Assembly: GCF_021502655.1 (NCBI RefSeq)
Contig: NZ_JAKFFT010000008.1
Location: forward strand, 1-64,000
DNA: 64,000 bases
Origin: Dyadobacter sp. CY347
GTDB taxonomy: Bacteria > Bacteroidota > Bacteroidia > Cytophagales > Spirosomataceae
Direction of reading: 5' to 3'
Below are positions 8,970 through 18,545 of the stretch, in pieces. The notes below the pieces were generated by a model. That model worked only from the letters and a program-made list of their open reading frames with translations. It searched no databases and was not told the DNA's origin. Both the position numbers and the translations under genes were made by a program. Every line of letters begins with the position of its first letter. Positions within the stretch are counted from its first letter, which is position 1.

Positions 8970-9306
8970 CGAACAGTACGAAGAGGCGCTAGCAAATATC
9001 TATACATTAATGCAAATGGATATTTCGGCTGACTCGAAAGAATCTGACGAACTGGAAGTGCTTGCAATTTTAGTAAAGGATTATGAGCATGTACATTTTC
9101 CGATCCCAAAACCAAATCCACTCGAAGCAATCAAGTTTAGAATGGAGCAAATGAAAATGTCGGAAAAGGATCTTTCCGAAATTTTAGGGTATCGATCTCG
9201 TAAGTCAGAAATCTTGTCTGGAAAACGGAAGTTAAGTCTTGCTATGATTCGGAAACTGAACGAGATCTTGCATATTCCAGCAGATATATTAATTCAAGCT
9301 TACTAA
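8947..9306 (+). CDS. higA: HigA-family antitoxin with HTH domain
   Basis: This 119-residue partner of the preceding toxin has an acidic helical N-terminal half (NNEQYEEALANIYTLMQ, SDELEVLAILVKDYEHVHFPI). A linker PIPKPNPLEAIKFRMEQ leads to a C-terminal Xre-type helix-turn-helix (about 66-110, MSEKDLSEILGYRSRKSEIL). In this family the protein neutralises HigB and represses the operon. The start ATG lies inside the toxin gene in a different frame (23-nt overlap), which implies coupled translation. Confidence 0.88.
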   Translation: MIGPIKNNEQYEEALANIYTLMQMDISADSKESDELEVLAILVKDYEHVHFPIPKPNPLEAIKFRMEQMKMSEKDLSEILGYRSRKSEILSGKRKLSLAMIRKLNEILHIPADILIQAY

Positions 9307-9353
9307 TTAGTGATTATTTGTCTCCAACAAGAGACATCCGAATACGGGAAACC

Positions 9354-10298
9354 ATGCATATAAAAATAGGAACACGCGGCAGCAAACTCGCGCTTTGGCA
9401 GGCTCATTATGTGGAGGAGATGCTGAGAGAAGGCGGCGTTGAGACGGAAGTTGTCATTATTGAAACTAAGGGAGATAAAATCCTGAACCGAGCTTTGTCA
9501 AAAATTGGCAGCAAGGGTGTTTTTACGCAGGAATTGGAAGATCAGTTGCTGGATGGTAGCATTGACATTGCGGTGCATAGTGCAAAAGACTTGCAATCGC
9601 AGCTTGATGATGCTTTTGAGCTGATTGCTTTTACAGAGCGTGAGAAGGCGAATGATGTTTTGGTAAGTCATAATAATGAGCTGTCTTTAAAAAGCGGTGA
9701 ATCTTTCGTTGTAGGCACGTCATCAACACGCAGAATTGCTGTTTTGCGACATTTTTACCCGCATATTCAAACAGTTGACATGCGAGGAAATTTGCAAACA
9801 CGCTTGGGAAAACTGAATGAAGGTCATTGCGATGCCTTGCTCCTTGCATACGCAGGTGTGCACCGAATGAAATACGACGATAAAATAGCTGAACATTTAT
9901 TACTGGATGAATTTACGCCAGCCGTCGGACAAGGAAGCGTTGCGATTGAATGTGCGGTTAATTTGTCTGAGGAAAAGAAAGCAATGATCAAAAGCTTGAC
10001 AAACCATGCTGAAACAGAAACCTGCTTATTAGCAGAAAGAGCATTCTTAAAACGCCTGCAAGGCGGATGCAGCATTCCGGTTTTCGGGTTAGCAACATTA
10101 AAAGACGATCAAATCAACATTACCGGCGGCATCATTAGCCTAGACGGGCAAGAACTTATAAGAAGAACTGAAACGGGGTCGATCACATTTCCAGAGGAAT
10201 TAGGAACTGCATTGGCTAACGAGTTGCTGGATGCTGGCGCGGATCGGATTTTAGCAGAGATTAAGTCGCAGGTTAATGTGAATTCGATTGAACAGTAA
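9354..10298 (+). CDS. hemC: Hydroxymethylbilane synthase (porphobilinogen deaminase)
   Basis: HemC polymerises four porphobilinogen units to hydroxymethylbilane in haem biosynthesis. The 314-residue product starts at ATG (MHIKIGTRGSKLALWQAH); a TTG 36 nt upstream is less likely. Conserved elements include HSAKDL with catalytic D79, GTSSTRR (122-126), VDMRGNLQTR, and LQGGCS with C239, which holds the dipyrromethane cofactor. Length fits the family. No other haem genes are adjacent; it stands alone behind higBA. Confidence 0.95.
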   Translation: MHIKIGTRGSKLALWQAHYVEEMLREGGVETEVVIIETKGDKILNRALSKIGSKGVFTQELEDQLLDGSIDIAVHSAKDLQSQLDDAFELIAFTEREKANDVLVSHNNELSLKSGESFVVGTSSTRRIAVLRHFYPHIQTVDMRGNLQTRLGKLNEGHCDALLLAYAGVHRMKYDDKIAEHLLLDEFTPAVGQGSVAIECAVNLSEEKKAMIKSLTNHAETETCLLAERAFLKRLQGGCSIPVFGLATLKDDQINITGGIISLDGQELIRRTETGSITFPEELGTALANELLDAGADRILAEIKSQVNVNSIEQ

Positions 10299-10336
10299 GT
10301 GCTATTGAAAGCATTTCACGAACATCTATAACAAAC

Positions 10337-10362
10337 GAAGCCCGAACAAATGTCCGGGCTTC
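10337..10362. terminator. Terminator hairpin between convergent hemC and the outer-membrane protein gene
   Basis: GAAGCCCG pairs with CGGGCTTC, then after one mismatch ACA pairs with TGT, around a short loop. On the plus side CCTTTTC follows and on the minus side GTTTGTT, so it may end transcription from both genes. Confidence 0.65.
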
Positions 10363-10387
10363 GCCTTTTCAATATCATCCAAAAAAC

Positions 10388-13348
10388 TTATGGCCTCTTA
10401 GTTGAGTCTGCTGGCACTGCTGGTTTTGCAGGAATGGCAGTTGAATCGGCTGGGAAAACAGGTTTCACAGTTGAATCAGCTGGTGTTGCTGGGATAGCAG
10501 GCTTCGCTGTTGAATCTGCGGGAACAACTGGTCGTGCAGTCGAATCTGCTGGCATAACTGGTCTTGCCATAGAGTCGGCTGGCATTGCTGCTGGTCTTGC
10601 AGTTGAGTCTGCCGGAGCAGACATTGGGCGTGCTGTTGAATCCGGTCTTGCGCCTGGCTGAATTGGCATGCCTTGTCTGGCTGGCCTTGCTGTGCTGTCG
10701 ATGCCTGCTGGGCGGCCCGCGCCTTCTGGGCGTGAGGCGTTTGGAGCAGCTGGGCGCATGGTTGGCACTACAACTGCTGGGGCTCCTTGTACGGCGCCGG
10801 CTCCGGCACCTGCATCCATTCCGCCACCTTCGCTTTTCTGATCGTCGTTATTAACTGATTTTCTTCTGCGTGTTTTTTGTTCTGTAAAGGTCATTTTACC
10901 TAAACGATAAGAGAAGTTGATCCGGAATCCTCTGTTAAACAGATAGTTCGTATTGTTCTGTGTAAATGATGGCGTTTCAAGCTGCGTTTTCATTTTGAAT
11001 GATGGGGCCAGGAAGTTCTCCATTCCAAATCCAATGCTTCCGCGCTTGTTGGTAAAATCCTTTTTGATTCCGAGGTCATACATTCTGAATCCGGCTTGTG
11101 TTCCTTGAAGCTGAACATCGCGTCCTCTCATGAAACCGCCCGCTTGCAATCCCCATCCATTTTTAATGTTAAGGCTGGTTCTGAAACGGCCGCTTAGTAC
11201 GAAACCTGTGTTTGAAGCTGCCAATAAAGGATCAGGATTATTATTGGTAAGATCTGCATAGTAAGCGTCAAAACCTCCTCCTACCTGCCATCTTTTGAAG
11301 AATGTCATGTTTCCAAACACATTCACACCATAGTTTTTCTTCGAACCAATGTTACCGTAAGTTGTCGTGATAACCCCCGTTTCGCTGGTTGTCCGGATGC
11401 TTTCAATGGAGCTGTTTGTAAAACGGGCGAACGTAGACACGTTCACATAAAGCGAATTCTTGAAGAAACTTGTTCCCAATTCAACCTGATCCGTCAATTC
11501 AGGACGGAGTTGCGGGTTACCCACAGTGATGTTCTGTGGGTTCGACGCATTTTCATTAGGGTTTAGGAATTGAATGCCTGGACGTTGAAGGCGGCGGTTA
11601 TAACCCAGCTTAACGGTTTGCCCCTTACCAAATGTTTGGGACAAGTTAAGACTCGGCACCAGGTTGCTGTAAGCCGGAATGCTCAGGTCGCCCTGCTCAC
11701 CCTGCGTAGCATCAATGCTGGTATACTCGTAACGCGAGCCCGCCTTCACGGTAAATTTGCTTTTTGTTGTATATGTGTAGGACAAATATCCTGCTGCAAC
11801 ATTCTGGTCATAATTCAGACTGCTTGCTGCTTGCGGTGTGTCGACTGTATTATAGTAATCAAAATTACTAACCACCTGACGGAAGATTCCTTTTCCACCA
11901 AATTCAATCAGCTGATTGTCTTTAACCGGCGTTTGGTAATCGACCTGGATTGTGCTTTCCTGGTTATGGCTGGCGTTGTTGTTGCCCTGGCTTCCCAGTA
12001 ATTCACGCAATTGACTGTTATTCAATGAATAAATGTCTGCGTCAAAATCATTCGTCCGGTTGTTTCGGCTAAACTGCGTAGAAATGCTCAATTCCTGCTG
12101 TGGCTTAGCTAATGTTTTGATATAATCCACATTCACATCCCAGGTTCCCGACAAGTCTTTTGTATTTACATCCCGGAAGCTATTGCGCGTTGTGCCATCG
12201 CTTTGCGTGTTGAATGTGGACAAATCCTGTTGATTACGCATGTTACGCATTCCATAACGCACGCCGGCAGAAAGTGAAGTTTTGGAATCAATCTCATAAT
12301 CCCACCCAAAGTTATAAGAACCGAACGCCATCTTATTATCCGACTCGCTCATCTGGCGGATCGAGAATTTATCAATTTTACCAACTTGCAGGTTTTCAGA
12401 CTTGCCCGGCATGTTGTAGTTGAAACGGCCAAAACCACCTAAACTGAAACCCATTTTACCAACTCTGTAATTTCCTCTCAATCCCAGGTTTGAACCCCGG
12501 TTACCAATGCCCGTATCCAGATTCAATGTTCCGCCCTGGATCGTGCTCTTTTTGGTAACAATGTTGATAATCCCCGCAGAACCTTCCGCATCGTATTTAG
12601 CTGATGGCGACGTGATTACTTCAACAGATTTGATCATATCCGCAGGAATCTGCTTCAATGCATCCGCAACGCTGGTTGCGATGATGGTCGAAGGTTTGTT
12701 ATTAATCAAAACCCGAACATTGGAACTTCCTCTCAATGAGACATTTCCATCCAGATCGACCGTCAACATCGGCACTTTCTTCATTACGTCCGAAGCGTCA
12801 CCGCCCTTGCTTGTAATGTCTTTTTCATTGTTGTAAACAAGCCTGTCCACTTTCTCCTCTATCAATTGCGCCATGCCCACAACTTCAACCTCATTCAACT
12901 GAACCACATCCGGTCCAAGGCTTACATTGCCCAGGTTAAGTTCTGTTTTGCGGTCAATCTTAATGTCATTGATGGTTTTGGTTTTATAACCAATAAAAGA
13001 AATCAAAATCTTGAAGGTTCCTGATGCCACTTTTGTAAGTTCAAAAGCACCTTTTTCGTCAGTTGTCGTTCCGTCGATCGGGTTGTTGGTTTTGATGTCA
13101 ACCAAAGATAGCGCTGCAAATTCGACCGGCTTTTTGCTTACCGAGTCAATCAGGATTCCTTTAATTTTACCATTTCCTTTGGGCGTGTCCTCGGCCGTTC
13201 CCGGGATAACTGTCTGCCGCTGTGGTCTGTCATTTCCACCTCCCCGGTTTCCGCCAAATCCGCCGCCGCCTCCGGGGAATTGCGCTGAGGCTGCGAAGCT
13301 CAGCAACATCATAAGTATAATAGGAGTAACTTTTCTTGTCATGTTCAT
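10388..13348 (-). CDS. TonB-linked outer-membrane beta-barrel protein with repetitive C-terminal tail
   Basis: The 986-residue protein has a signal peptide (MNMTRKVTPIILMMLLSFAASAQ), a Gly/Asn-rich linker and a carboxypeptidase-regulatory-like domain (about 55-150, with FIGYKTKTI). Next comes a plug-like region (LNEVEVVGMAQ; VRVLINNKPS; IKSVEVITSPSAKYDAEGSAGIINIVTKK) and a long barrel ending around FRINFSYRLGKM. This order is typical of the Bacteroidota outer-membrane beta-barrel group related to TonB-dependent receptors; the ligand is unknown. After the barrel comes a tail of about 160 residues rich in Gly, Ala and Pro with nine PADSTARP-like units. It is unlike the usual C-terminal barrel strand. 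No SusD partner is next to it. Confidence 0.88.
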   Translation of the reverse strand: MNMTRKVTPIILMMLLSFAASAQFPGGGGGFGGNRGGGNDRPQRQTVIPGTAEDTPKGNGKIKGILIDSVSKKPVEFAALSLVDIKTNNPIDGTTTDEKGAFELTKVASGTFKILISFIGYKTKTINDIKIDRKTELNLGNVSLGPDVVQLNEVEVVGMAQLIEEKVDRLVYNNEKDITSKGGDASDVMKKVPMLTVDLDGNVSLRGSSNVRVLINNKPSTIIATSVADALKQIPADMIKSVEVITSPSAKYDAEGSAGIINIVTKKSTIQGGTLNLDTGIGNRGSNLGLRGNYRVGKMGFSLGGFGRFNYNMPGKSENLQVGKIDKFSIRQMSESDNKMAFGSYNFGWDYEIDSKTSLSAGVRYGMRNMRNQQDLSTFNTQSDGTTRNSFRDVNTKDLSGTWDVNVDYIKTLAKPQQELSISTQFSRNNRTNDFDADIYSLNNSQLRELLGSQGNNNASHNQESTIQVDYQTPVKDNQLIEFGGKGIFRQVVSNFDYYNTVDTPQAASSLNYDQNVAAGYLSYTYTTKSKFTVKAGSRYEYTSIDATQGEQGDLSIPAYSNLVPSLNLSQTFGKGQTVKLGYNRRLQRPGIQFLNPNENASNPQNITVGNPQLRPELTDQVELGTSFFKNSLYVNVSTFARFTNSSIESIRTTSETGVITTTYGNIGSKKNYGVNVFGNMTFFKRWQVGGGFDAYYADLTNNNPDPLLAASNTGFVLSGRFRTSLNIKNGWGLQAGGFMRGRDVQLQGTQAGFRMYDLGIKKDFTNKRGSIGFGMENFLAPSFKMKTQLETPSFTQNNTNYLFNRGFRINFSYRLGKMTFTEQKTRRRKSVNNDDQKSEGGGMDAGAGAGAVQGAPAVVVPTMRPAAPNASRPEGAGRPAGIDSTARPARQGMPIQPGARPDSTARPMSAPADSTARPAAMPADSMARPVMPADSTARPVVPADSTAKPAIPATPADSTVKPVFPADSTAIPAKPAVPADSTKRP
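10394..10644 (-). repeat. Degenerate tandem repeat coding for PADSTARP units
   Basis: Roughly 24-33-nt units coding for (P)AD-S-T/M-A-R/K-P recur within the 3' end of the outer-membrane protein gene. Seven are closely spaced here and two more diverged ones lie just upstream. The units differ at synonymous and spacer positions, so the array is old or under selection for the peptide. Confidence 0.8.
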
Positions 13349-13654
13349 GGTTGTATTGCAATAATTGTTCGATTCAATTTCAAAGTAAATACCTTAACCT
13401 GACAATAAATCGGGCAATAGATGGAGAGGACGCTTCCACCGATCAAACCCTGCTTTTAGCCGATAAGTCGTCCGATCTCATTCTTAGAATAGTGCAGAAA
13501 TCAGTATTTGTGCCGCAAAGTTGCTTTATAGAGTGATGGCGCTGATCAGTCGGTATTTGCCGGGTGTTAATCGATTGGGCTAGGCACTTTGATATATTAC
13601 GCGTAAGATTGTAATTGCAAGCAACGTTTGCTATACTCATCTAATGAACTGACA
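13349..13654. other. Divergent intergenic region
   Basis: This 306-nt gap separates the outer-membrane protein gene from the histidine kinase gene. I see no RNA gene and no exact promoter consensus; AACGTTTG at 13622-13629 is a one-mismatch -7 box ahead of the kinase. Confidence 0.45.
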
Positions 13655-14725
13655 ATGGACGCTAATACCGCACGAAAATATCCTCCATTTTTTCTGCATC
13701 TTTTGGGATGGACCTTTCTGGCCCTGTTTCTCATGTGGCAACCGCTGAGCTGGCAGATTCAGTTTCCCGTAACTTTCTGGGTTAAGCAAGCCGTTTTGTT
13801 CACGTTACTCATCGGGATTTTTTATCTGAACTATTATTTCTGGTTTCCCAAATTTCTCGCCCGAAACAGTTATAGTCGCTTTATATTGCTGAATCTGGTG
13901 TCTGTGATCGCGTTGGCTGTCATTATTGAGCAGGTAAAAATTGCTATTAATCACGGCGAACAAATGGACAGGGCATTCAAAACAGCCCGCGAAGCAAACG
14001 GCGACAAGAAACCTCAGGACAGACTGGATTATTTCTCGCTCATGACGGCGTTGCTTATTATAGGCATTAGCACGAGCGTAGCGGCGGTGAAGGACGTGCA
14101 GCGTGATAAACAATACAGGGAAAATCTGGAAAAGGAAAAAATCAATTCGGAGCTTTCGTTTTTGAAAGCGCAGATCAATCCGCATTTCTTTTTCAATACA
14201 TTAAATAACATATATGCACTTACGGTCATTGATGTAGAAGCAGCAAGAGAAGCTTTGCACAAACTTTCCCGCATGATGCGCTACGTTCTTTACGAAACGC
14301 AGCACGGAACCGTGTTACTAAGCCAGGAAATCGCTTTTGCACAGGATTACATCCAATTAATGCAGCTGCGATTGACCGATAAAGTGACCGTTCATTTAGA
14401 TCCGCCGAGCCCGATGCATGATGTTTCTATTGCTCCGATGCTTTTTTTACCGTTTATTGAAAATGCATTTAAACACGGCGTAAGCGCGGTGCAGCCGAGC
14501 CGGATCGACATTCAGATCCGCCAGGACAAGCATAAGATATTTGTTGAGGTTAAAAACACTTTATTTACCGACAAAAGGGCCATTTTGGATGAAAGTAACG
14601 GCATAGGGCTTGTCAACACGCAACGCCGGCTTGACCTTTTATATCCCGGAAAATATCAGTTGGAAGTGACTGAGAATAAGGAAGAAAAAGAATTTGAAGT
14701 TCATTTGGAATTAGAAACTGCATGA
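13655..14725 (+). CDS. LytS/YehU-type sensor histidine kinase
   Basis: The 356-residue membrane kinase has four predicted transmembrane segments (about 12-30, 44-62, 75-92, 128-145), a short coiled stretch, and the His_kinase domain (PF06580) with phospho-acceptor H177 in QINPHFFFNTLN. The LPFIENAFKHG motif serves as the ATP-binding N box. No extracellular sensor domain is visible. The ATG start MDANTARKYPP is preferred over an upstream TTG. Its stop overlaps the start of the response regulator by 4 nt, which defines a two-component pair. Confidence 0.92.
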   Translation: MDANTARKYPPFFLHLLGWTFLALFLMWQPLSWQIQFPVTFWVKQAVLFTLLIGIFYLNYYFWFPKFLARNSYSRFILLNLVSVIALAVIIEQVKIAINHGEQMDRAFKTAREANGDKKPQDRLDYFSLMTALLIIGISTSVAAVKDVQRDKQYRENLEKEKINSELSFLKAQINPHFFFNTLNNIYALTVIDVEAAREALHKLSRMMRYVLYETQHGTVLLSQEIAFAQDYIQLMQLRLTDKVTVHLDPPSPMHDVSIAPMLFLPFIENAFKHGVSAVQPSRIDIQIRQDKHKIFVEVKNTLFTDKRAILDESNGIGLVNTQRRLDLLYPGKYQLEVTENKEEKEFEVHLELETA

Positions 14726-15456
14726 GTGTACTCCAATGCATAGCAGTCGATGACGAGCCATTAGCGCTTGGACTTGTTTGTTCATTTATAGAAAAAACCC
14801 CTTTCCTGGCACTTGCCGGTCGATTTTCCAGCGCTGTGGAAGCGCTTCAAGCCATTCATTCCAAGCACATTGATGTCATTTTCCTGGACATTCAAATGCC
14901 TGATCTGACAGGCATTGAACTGGCCCGCGTTATCGACAAAGCCGACAGCCGTGCGCCAAGGATCATTTTTACGACTGCATTCAATCAATATGCGCTGGAT
15001 GGCTTTCGCGTAGACGCACTTGACTATCTCCTAAAACCCTTTAATTACGAAGAATTCCTGCGAGCCGCTTCCAAAGCGCAGGCTTACAGCGAATTGCTAA
15101 ACAAGGCTTCCTCTGCAAGCGCGCCCGATCCGAAAGATGGATATTTGTTCCTTAAAGTTGAATATCAGCTGGTTAGGATTGCTTATGAGGACATTCTTTA
15201 TATGGAAGGGTTGAAGGATTACGTGAAGGTTCATTTAAAATCCGATCCAAAACCAATCCTGTCGTTAACCAGCCTGAAAGCATTGGAGGAAAAACTTCCG
15301 GTTTCGAAATTCATGCGTGTCCACCGCTCATTCATTGTTAACTTAGATAAAATCAGCGCTGTAACAAAAAATACCATCCAAATCGGCAGCATGACGATTC
15401 CCGTCAGCGACCAGCATAAGGATGGTTTTAATCAGTTTTTGAGCAAATGGATGTAG
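14722..15456 (+). CDS. LytTR-family response regulator
   Basis: The 244-residue regulator has an N-terminal receiver domain with acidic pair D10/D11, phospho-acceptor D56 (FLDIQMP) and K105 (LLKPF). A C-terminal LytTR DNA-binding domain follows (about 145-244, with RIAYEDILYMEGLKDYVKV and MRVHRSFIVNL). It is the cognate partner of the upstream kinase, with a 4-nt overlap. Targets are unknown; the divergent outer-membrane protein gene upstream of the kinase is one candidate by position only. Confidence 0.93.
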   Translation: MSVLQCIAVDDEPLALGLVCSFIEKTPFLALAGRFSSAVEALQAIHSKHIDVIFLDIQMPDLTGIELARVIDKADSRAPRIIFTTAFNQYALDGFRVDALDYLLKPFNYEEFLRAASKAQAYSELLNKASSASAPDPKDGYLFLKVEYQLVRIAYEDILYMEGLKDYVKVHLKSDPKPILSLTSLKALEEKLPVSKFMRVHRSFIVNLDKISAVTKNTIQIGSMTIPVSDQHKDGFNQFLSKWM

Positions 15457-15465
15457 GAGGAAGGC

Positions 15466-18318
15466 TTATTTCAGCTCTTCCTTCAAGAAATGTCCGGTGT
15501 AACTTCCCTTCACCTTCGACACTTTTTCGGGCGTTCCTTCTGCAATAATGCGTCCGCCTTTCGCGCCACCTTCGGGGCCAACGTCAATGACGTGATCCGC
15601 TACTTTGATAACGTCGAGGTTATGCTCGATGATGAGCACTGTATTTCCTTTTTCAACCAGTTTGTTCAACACATTCAGCAAATGCCTGATATCCTGGAAA
15701 TGTAAACCGGTTGTAGGTTCATCAAGAATGTAAAGCGTTTTTCCGGTGTCGCGTTTGGAAAGCTCTTCTGAAAGTTTCACCCGCTGCGCTTCTCCGCCGG
15801 ACAATGTTGTTGCGTGCTGACCTAATGTAATATAACCCAAGCCAACATCATTTAATGTCTGCACTTTACGTAAAATCCGTGGCTGATTTTCAAAGAATTC
15901 CAATGCAGATTCTACGGTCATATCCAGAATGTCTGCGACCGATTTTCCTTTGAAACGCACTTCCAATGTTTCCCGATTGAAGCGCTTTCCTTTACAAGTT
16001 TCACAATTGATATGCACATCTGGAAGAAAATCCATCTCAATCTTCTTCATTCCCGCACCTTCGCAATCCTCACAACGTCCTCCTTTGACATTAAAAGAGA
16101 AACGCCCAGGCTTATAACCACGGATTTTCGCTTCCGGCAATTCAGCAAAAAGTGTCCGAATGTCTGTGAATAAATTCGTGTAAGTCGCTGGATTCGAGCG
16201 TGGCGTACGCCCAATTGGCGATTGATCCACTTCAATAACTTTATCAATATTTTCCAGCCCTTCCACCGATTTGTACGGCAGCGGCTCTCTTCTTGATTTA
16301 TAAAAGAATTGATTTAGCAACGGAAACAGCGTTTCGTGGATCAGCGACGACTTTCCACTCCCACTCACACCTGTCACACACACCATCGTTCCCAACGGAA
16401 ACGACATGTTTACATTTTTTAAATTATGTCCAGTGCAGCCTTTGATAGAGATCGTTTTGCCACTTCCTTTCCGGCGTTTCTTGGGAACCTCAATCGCAGT
16501 TCTGCCGCTCAGATATTCTGCGGTTAACGAGCCATTTTGAAGAAAAACTTCCGGCGTTCCGGCTCCCACAACATTGCCGCCATGACGTCCAGCGCCAGGT
16601 CCAATGTCCAGAATGTAGTCAGAAGCCAGCATCATATCCTTATCGTGCTCCACAACCAAAACCGTGTTTCCAAGATCGCGCAAACTCTTCAAAGAATTGA
16701 TAAGCCGCACATTATCACGTTGATGCAAACCAATACTAGGCTCATCCATAATGTAAAGCACACCCGTCAGCTGCGTTCCGATCTGCGTTGCAAGCCTGAT
16801 CCGCTGCGCTTCTCCACCTGAAAGTGTCCTTAATGCGCGGTTCAATGTCAGATAGTCAAGTCCCACATCAAGCAGGAAACCGACTCTTTTCCTGATTTCC
16901 TTTAAAACTTCGTGACCAATAACGCGTTGCTTTTCCTCTAATCTATCTTCCAAACCTACCAGCCATTCTGCCAACACCCGAATGTCGCTATCCGCAAGTT
17001 CTGCAATGTCTTTACCATCCACCCGGAAATGCAAAGATTCCTTTCTCAAACGTTTGCCATTACATTCAGGGCAAGTCTGGACAGTCATAAAATCCTTTAA
17101 CCAATCCTGGATTTTATCATTTCCGCTTTCCTGCTGGCGTTTCAGGAAGTTTATAATGCCGTCAAACTTGGTTTCCCACTCTGTTCCGGGGTATTTTTTG
17201 GAGGGAACAGGCACCGCGTCCTCACTTCCGTAAAGCACGAGTTTCATTGCCTCCTCAGGAAATTTGTCCAAAGGCGTTGCCAATGTCACTTTAAACGGTT
17301 TTAGCAAAACCTCCAACTGCTTGAAAATCCAGGCTTCCCGATATTCGCCCATCGGCGCAATGCCGCCTTTGGTAATACTCAAAGATTTATCCGGCATTAT
17401 GGACTCTTCCGTGATTTCCTCGATCATTCCCAAACCCTGACAAGTCGGGCACCAGCCATAAGGCGAGTTGAAAGAGAATGCATTAGGCGCAGGATCGTCA
17501 TAGCTTATGCCCGATTCCGGGTCCATCAGGTTTTGAGAAAAATAGTAAGTTTCTCCTTTTTCGTCCAAAACCATCAATGCTCCTTTTCCCTGCTTAATCG
17601 CCGTTGCCACAGACTGGCTCAACCGATAGCGCGACTGCGGATCTTCGGATTCTTTTTTTGGAACAACTCGGTCAATAACAATCTCAATATCATGGACTTT
17701 ATAGCGGTCCAGCTGCATTTTCGGCGCAATTTCCTGCACTTCGCCATCCACTCGAACCTTATTATAACCAAGCCTCGCGATTTGAACAAAAAGCTCTCTA
17801 TAATGCCCTTTACGGCCCTTCACCGCAGGCGCAAGCAGGCTGATTTTTTTGCCTAAAAACTGTGTAAATAACTGATTAATGATCTGATCCTGCGATTGCT
17901 TGACCATCTTCCGGCCTGTAACATAAGAAAACGCCTCGCCCGCACGCGCGTAAAGCAACCTCAGGAAGTCATAAATTTCGGTAACCGTCCCAACCGTTGA
18001 TCGCGGGTTACGGGAAGTGGTCTTCTGCTCAATGCTGATTACGGGCGACAACCCGCTGATCTTGTCCACATCCGGCCGCTCCATTTCGCCGATAAATCCG
18101 CGCGCATACGAAGAAAAACTCTCCATATATCGGCGCTGTCCCTCCGCATAAATCGTGTCAAAAGCCAATGAAGATTTCCCACTTCCGCTGATGCCTGTGA
18201 CCACCACAAGCTTGTTTCGCGGGATATTGACGTCAATATTCTTTAAATTATGCTCGCGTGCACCTTCTACTTCAATTAAATCCTGGCCTTCGAGCTCAGT
18301 TGCATTCAAATGTTCCAA
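15466..18318 (-). CDS. uvrA: Excinuclease ABC subunit A
   Basis: UvrA is the damage-sensing ATPase of nucleotide excision repair. The 950-residue protein has two ABC modules: Walker A GISGSGKSSL (near 43) and GVSGSGKSSL (near 660), with signatures LSGGEAQRIRLA and LSGGEAQRVKLS. It has zinc-finger cysteines including CPTCQGLG, CPECNGKR, CEDCEGAG and CETCKGKR. Length and motifs fit a full-length canonical UvrA. It converges on the LytTR regulator with only 9 nt between stop codons and no obvious terminator. Confidence 0.97.
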   Translation of the reverse strand: MEHLNATELEGQDLIEVEGAREHNLKNIDVNIPRNKLVVVTGISGSGKSSLAFDTIYAEGQRRYMESFSSYARGFIGEMERPDVDKISGLSPVISIEQKTTSRNPRSTVGTVTEIYDFLRLLYARAGEAFSYVTGRKMVKQSQDQIINQLFTQFLGKKISLLAPAVKGRKGHYRELFVQIARLGYNKVRVDGEVQEIAPKMQLDRYKVHDIEIVIDRVVPKKESEDPQSRYRLSQSVATAIKQGKGALMVLDEKGETYYFSQNLMDPESGISYDDPAPNAFSFNSPYGWCPTCQGLGMIEEITEESIMPDKSLSITKGGIAPMGEYREAWIFKQLEVLLKPFKVTLATPLDKFPEEAMKLVLYGSEDAVPVPSKKYPGTEWETKFDGIINFLKRQQESGNDKIQDWLKDFMTVQTCPECNGKRLRKESLHFRVDGKDIAELADSDIRVLAEWLVGLEDRLEEKQRVIGHEVLKEIRKRVGFLLDVGLDYLTLNRALRTLSGGEAQRIRLATQIGTQLTGVLYIMDEPSIGLHQRDNVRLINSLKSLRDLGNTVLVVEHDKDMMLASDYILDIGPGAGRHGGNVVGAGTPEVFLQNGSLTAEYLSGRTAIEVPKKRRKGSGKTISIKGCTGHNLKNVNMSFPLGTMVCVTGVSGSGKSSLIHETLFPLLNQFFYKSRREPLPYKSVEGLENIDKVIEVDQSPIGRTPRSNPATYTNLFTDIRTLFAELPEAKIRGYKPGRFSFNVKGGRCEDCEGAGMKKIEMDFLPDVHINCETCKGKRFNRETLEVRFKGKSVADILDMTVESALEFFENQPRILRKVQTLNDVGLGYITLGQHATTLSGGEAQRVKLSEELSKRDTGKTLYILDEPTTGLHFQDIRHLLNVLNKLVEKGNTVLIIEHNLDVIKVADHVIDVGPEGGAKGGRIIAEGTPEKVSKVKGSYTGHFLKEELK

Positions 18319-18500
18319 AATGATATTTCCGTTTGCGATAAAGTTCAGTAAAACTGGTTATTGGATAACCCAAAAAATCGGCTCAGAGTTGCAAAGTTTG
18401 CTTACAACATTGTGCTTCGGCGGATCATTGCAAATCCCTGGTATCTAAAATATGTAATAAGCAATGTCACCTGCGTGTTCTTTATTATTTTAGCAAAAAT

Positions 18501-18520
18501 TTGACGCATCTTGACGCGTC
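18501..18520 (+). repeat. Tandem 10-bp direct repeat upstream of a small gene
   Basis: TTGACGCATC is directly followed by TTGACGCGTC, 25 nt ahead of the ATG at 18546. A tandem pair near a promoter could be a regulator binding site; nothing else supports this. Confidence 0.4.
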
Positions 18521-18545
18521 CGATCTTGATTCAAAAAGCAATATT

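Noticed and set aside
9318..9353. TTG start extending HemC by 12 residues
   Set aside because: HemC proteins begin at the KIGTRGSKLALWQA segment, directly served by the ATG at 9354.
10350..10661. Rightward open frame with VESAG repeats
   Set aside because: It is the antisense shadow of the PADSTARP tail of the outer-membrane protein, with no start signal of its own.
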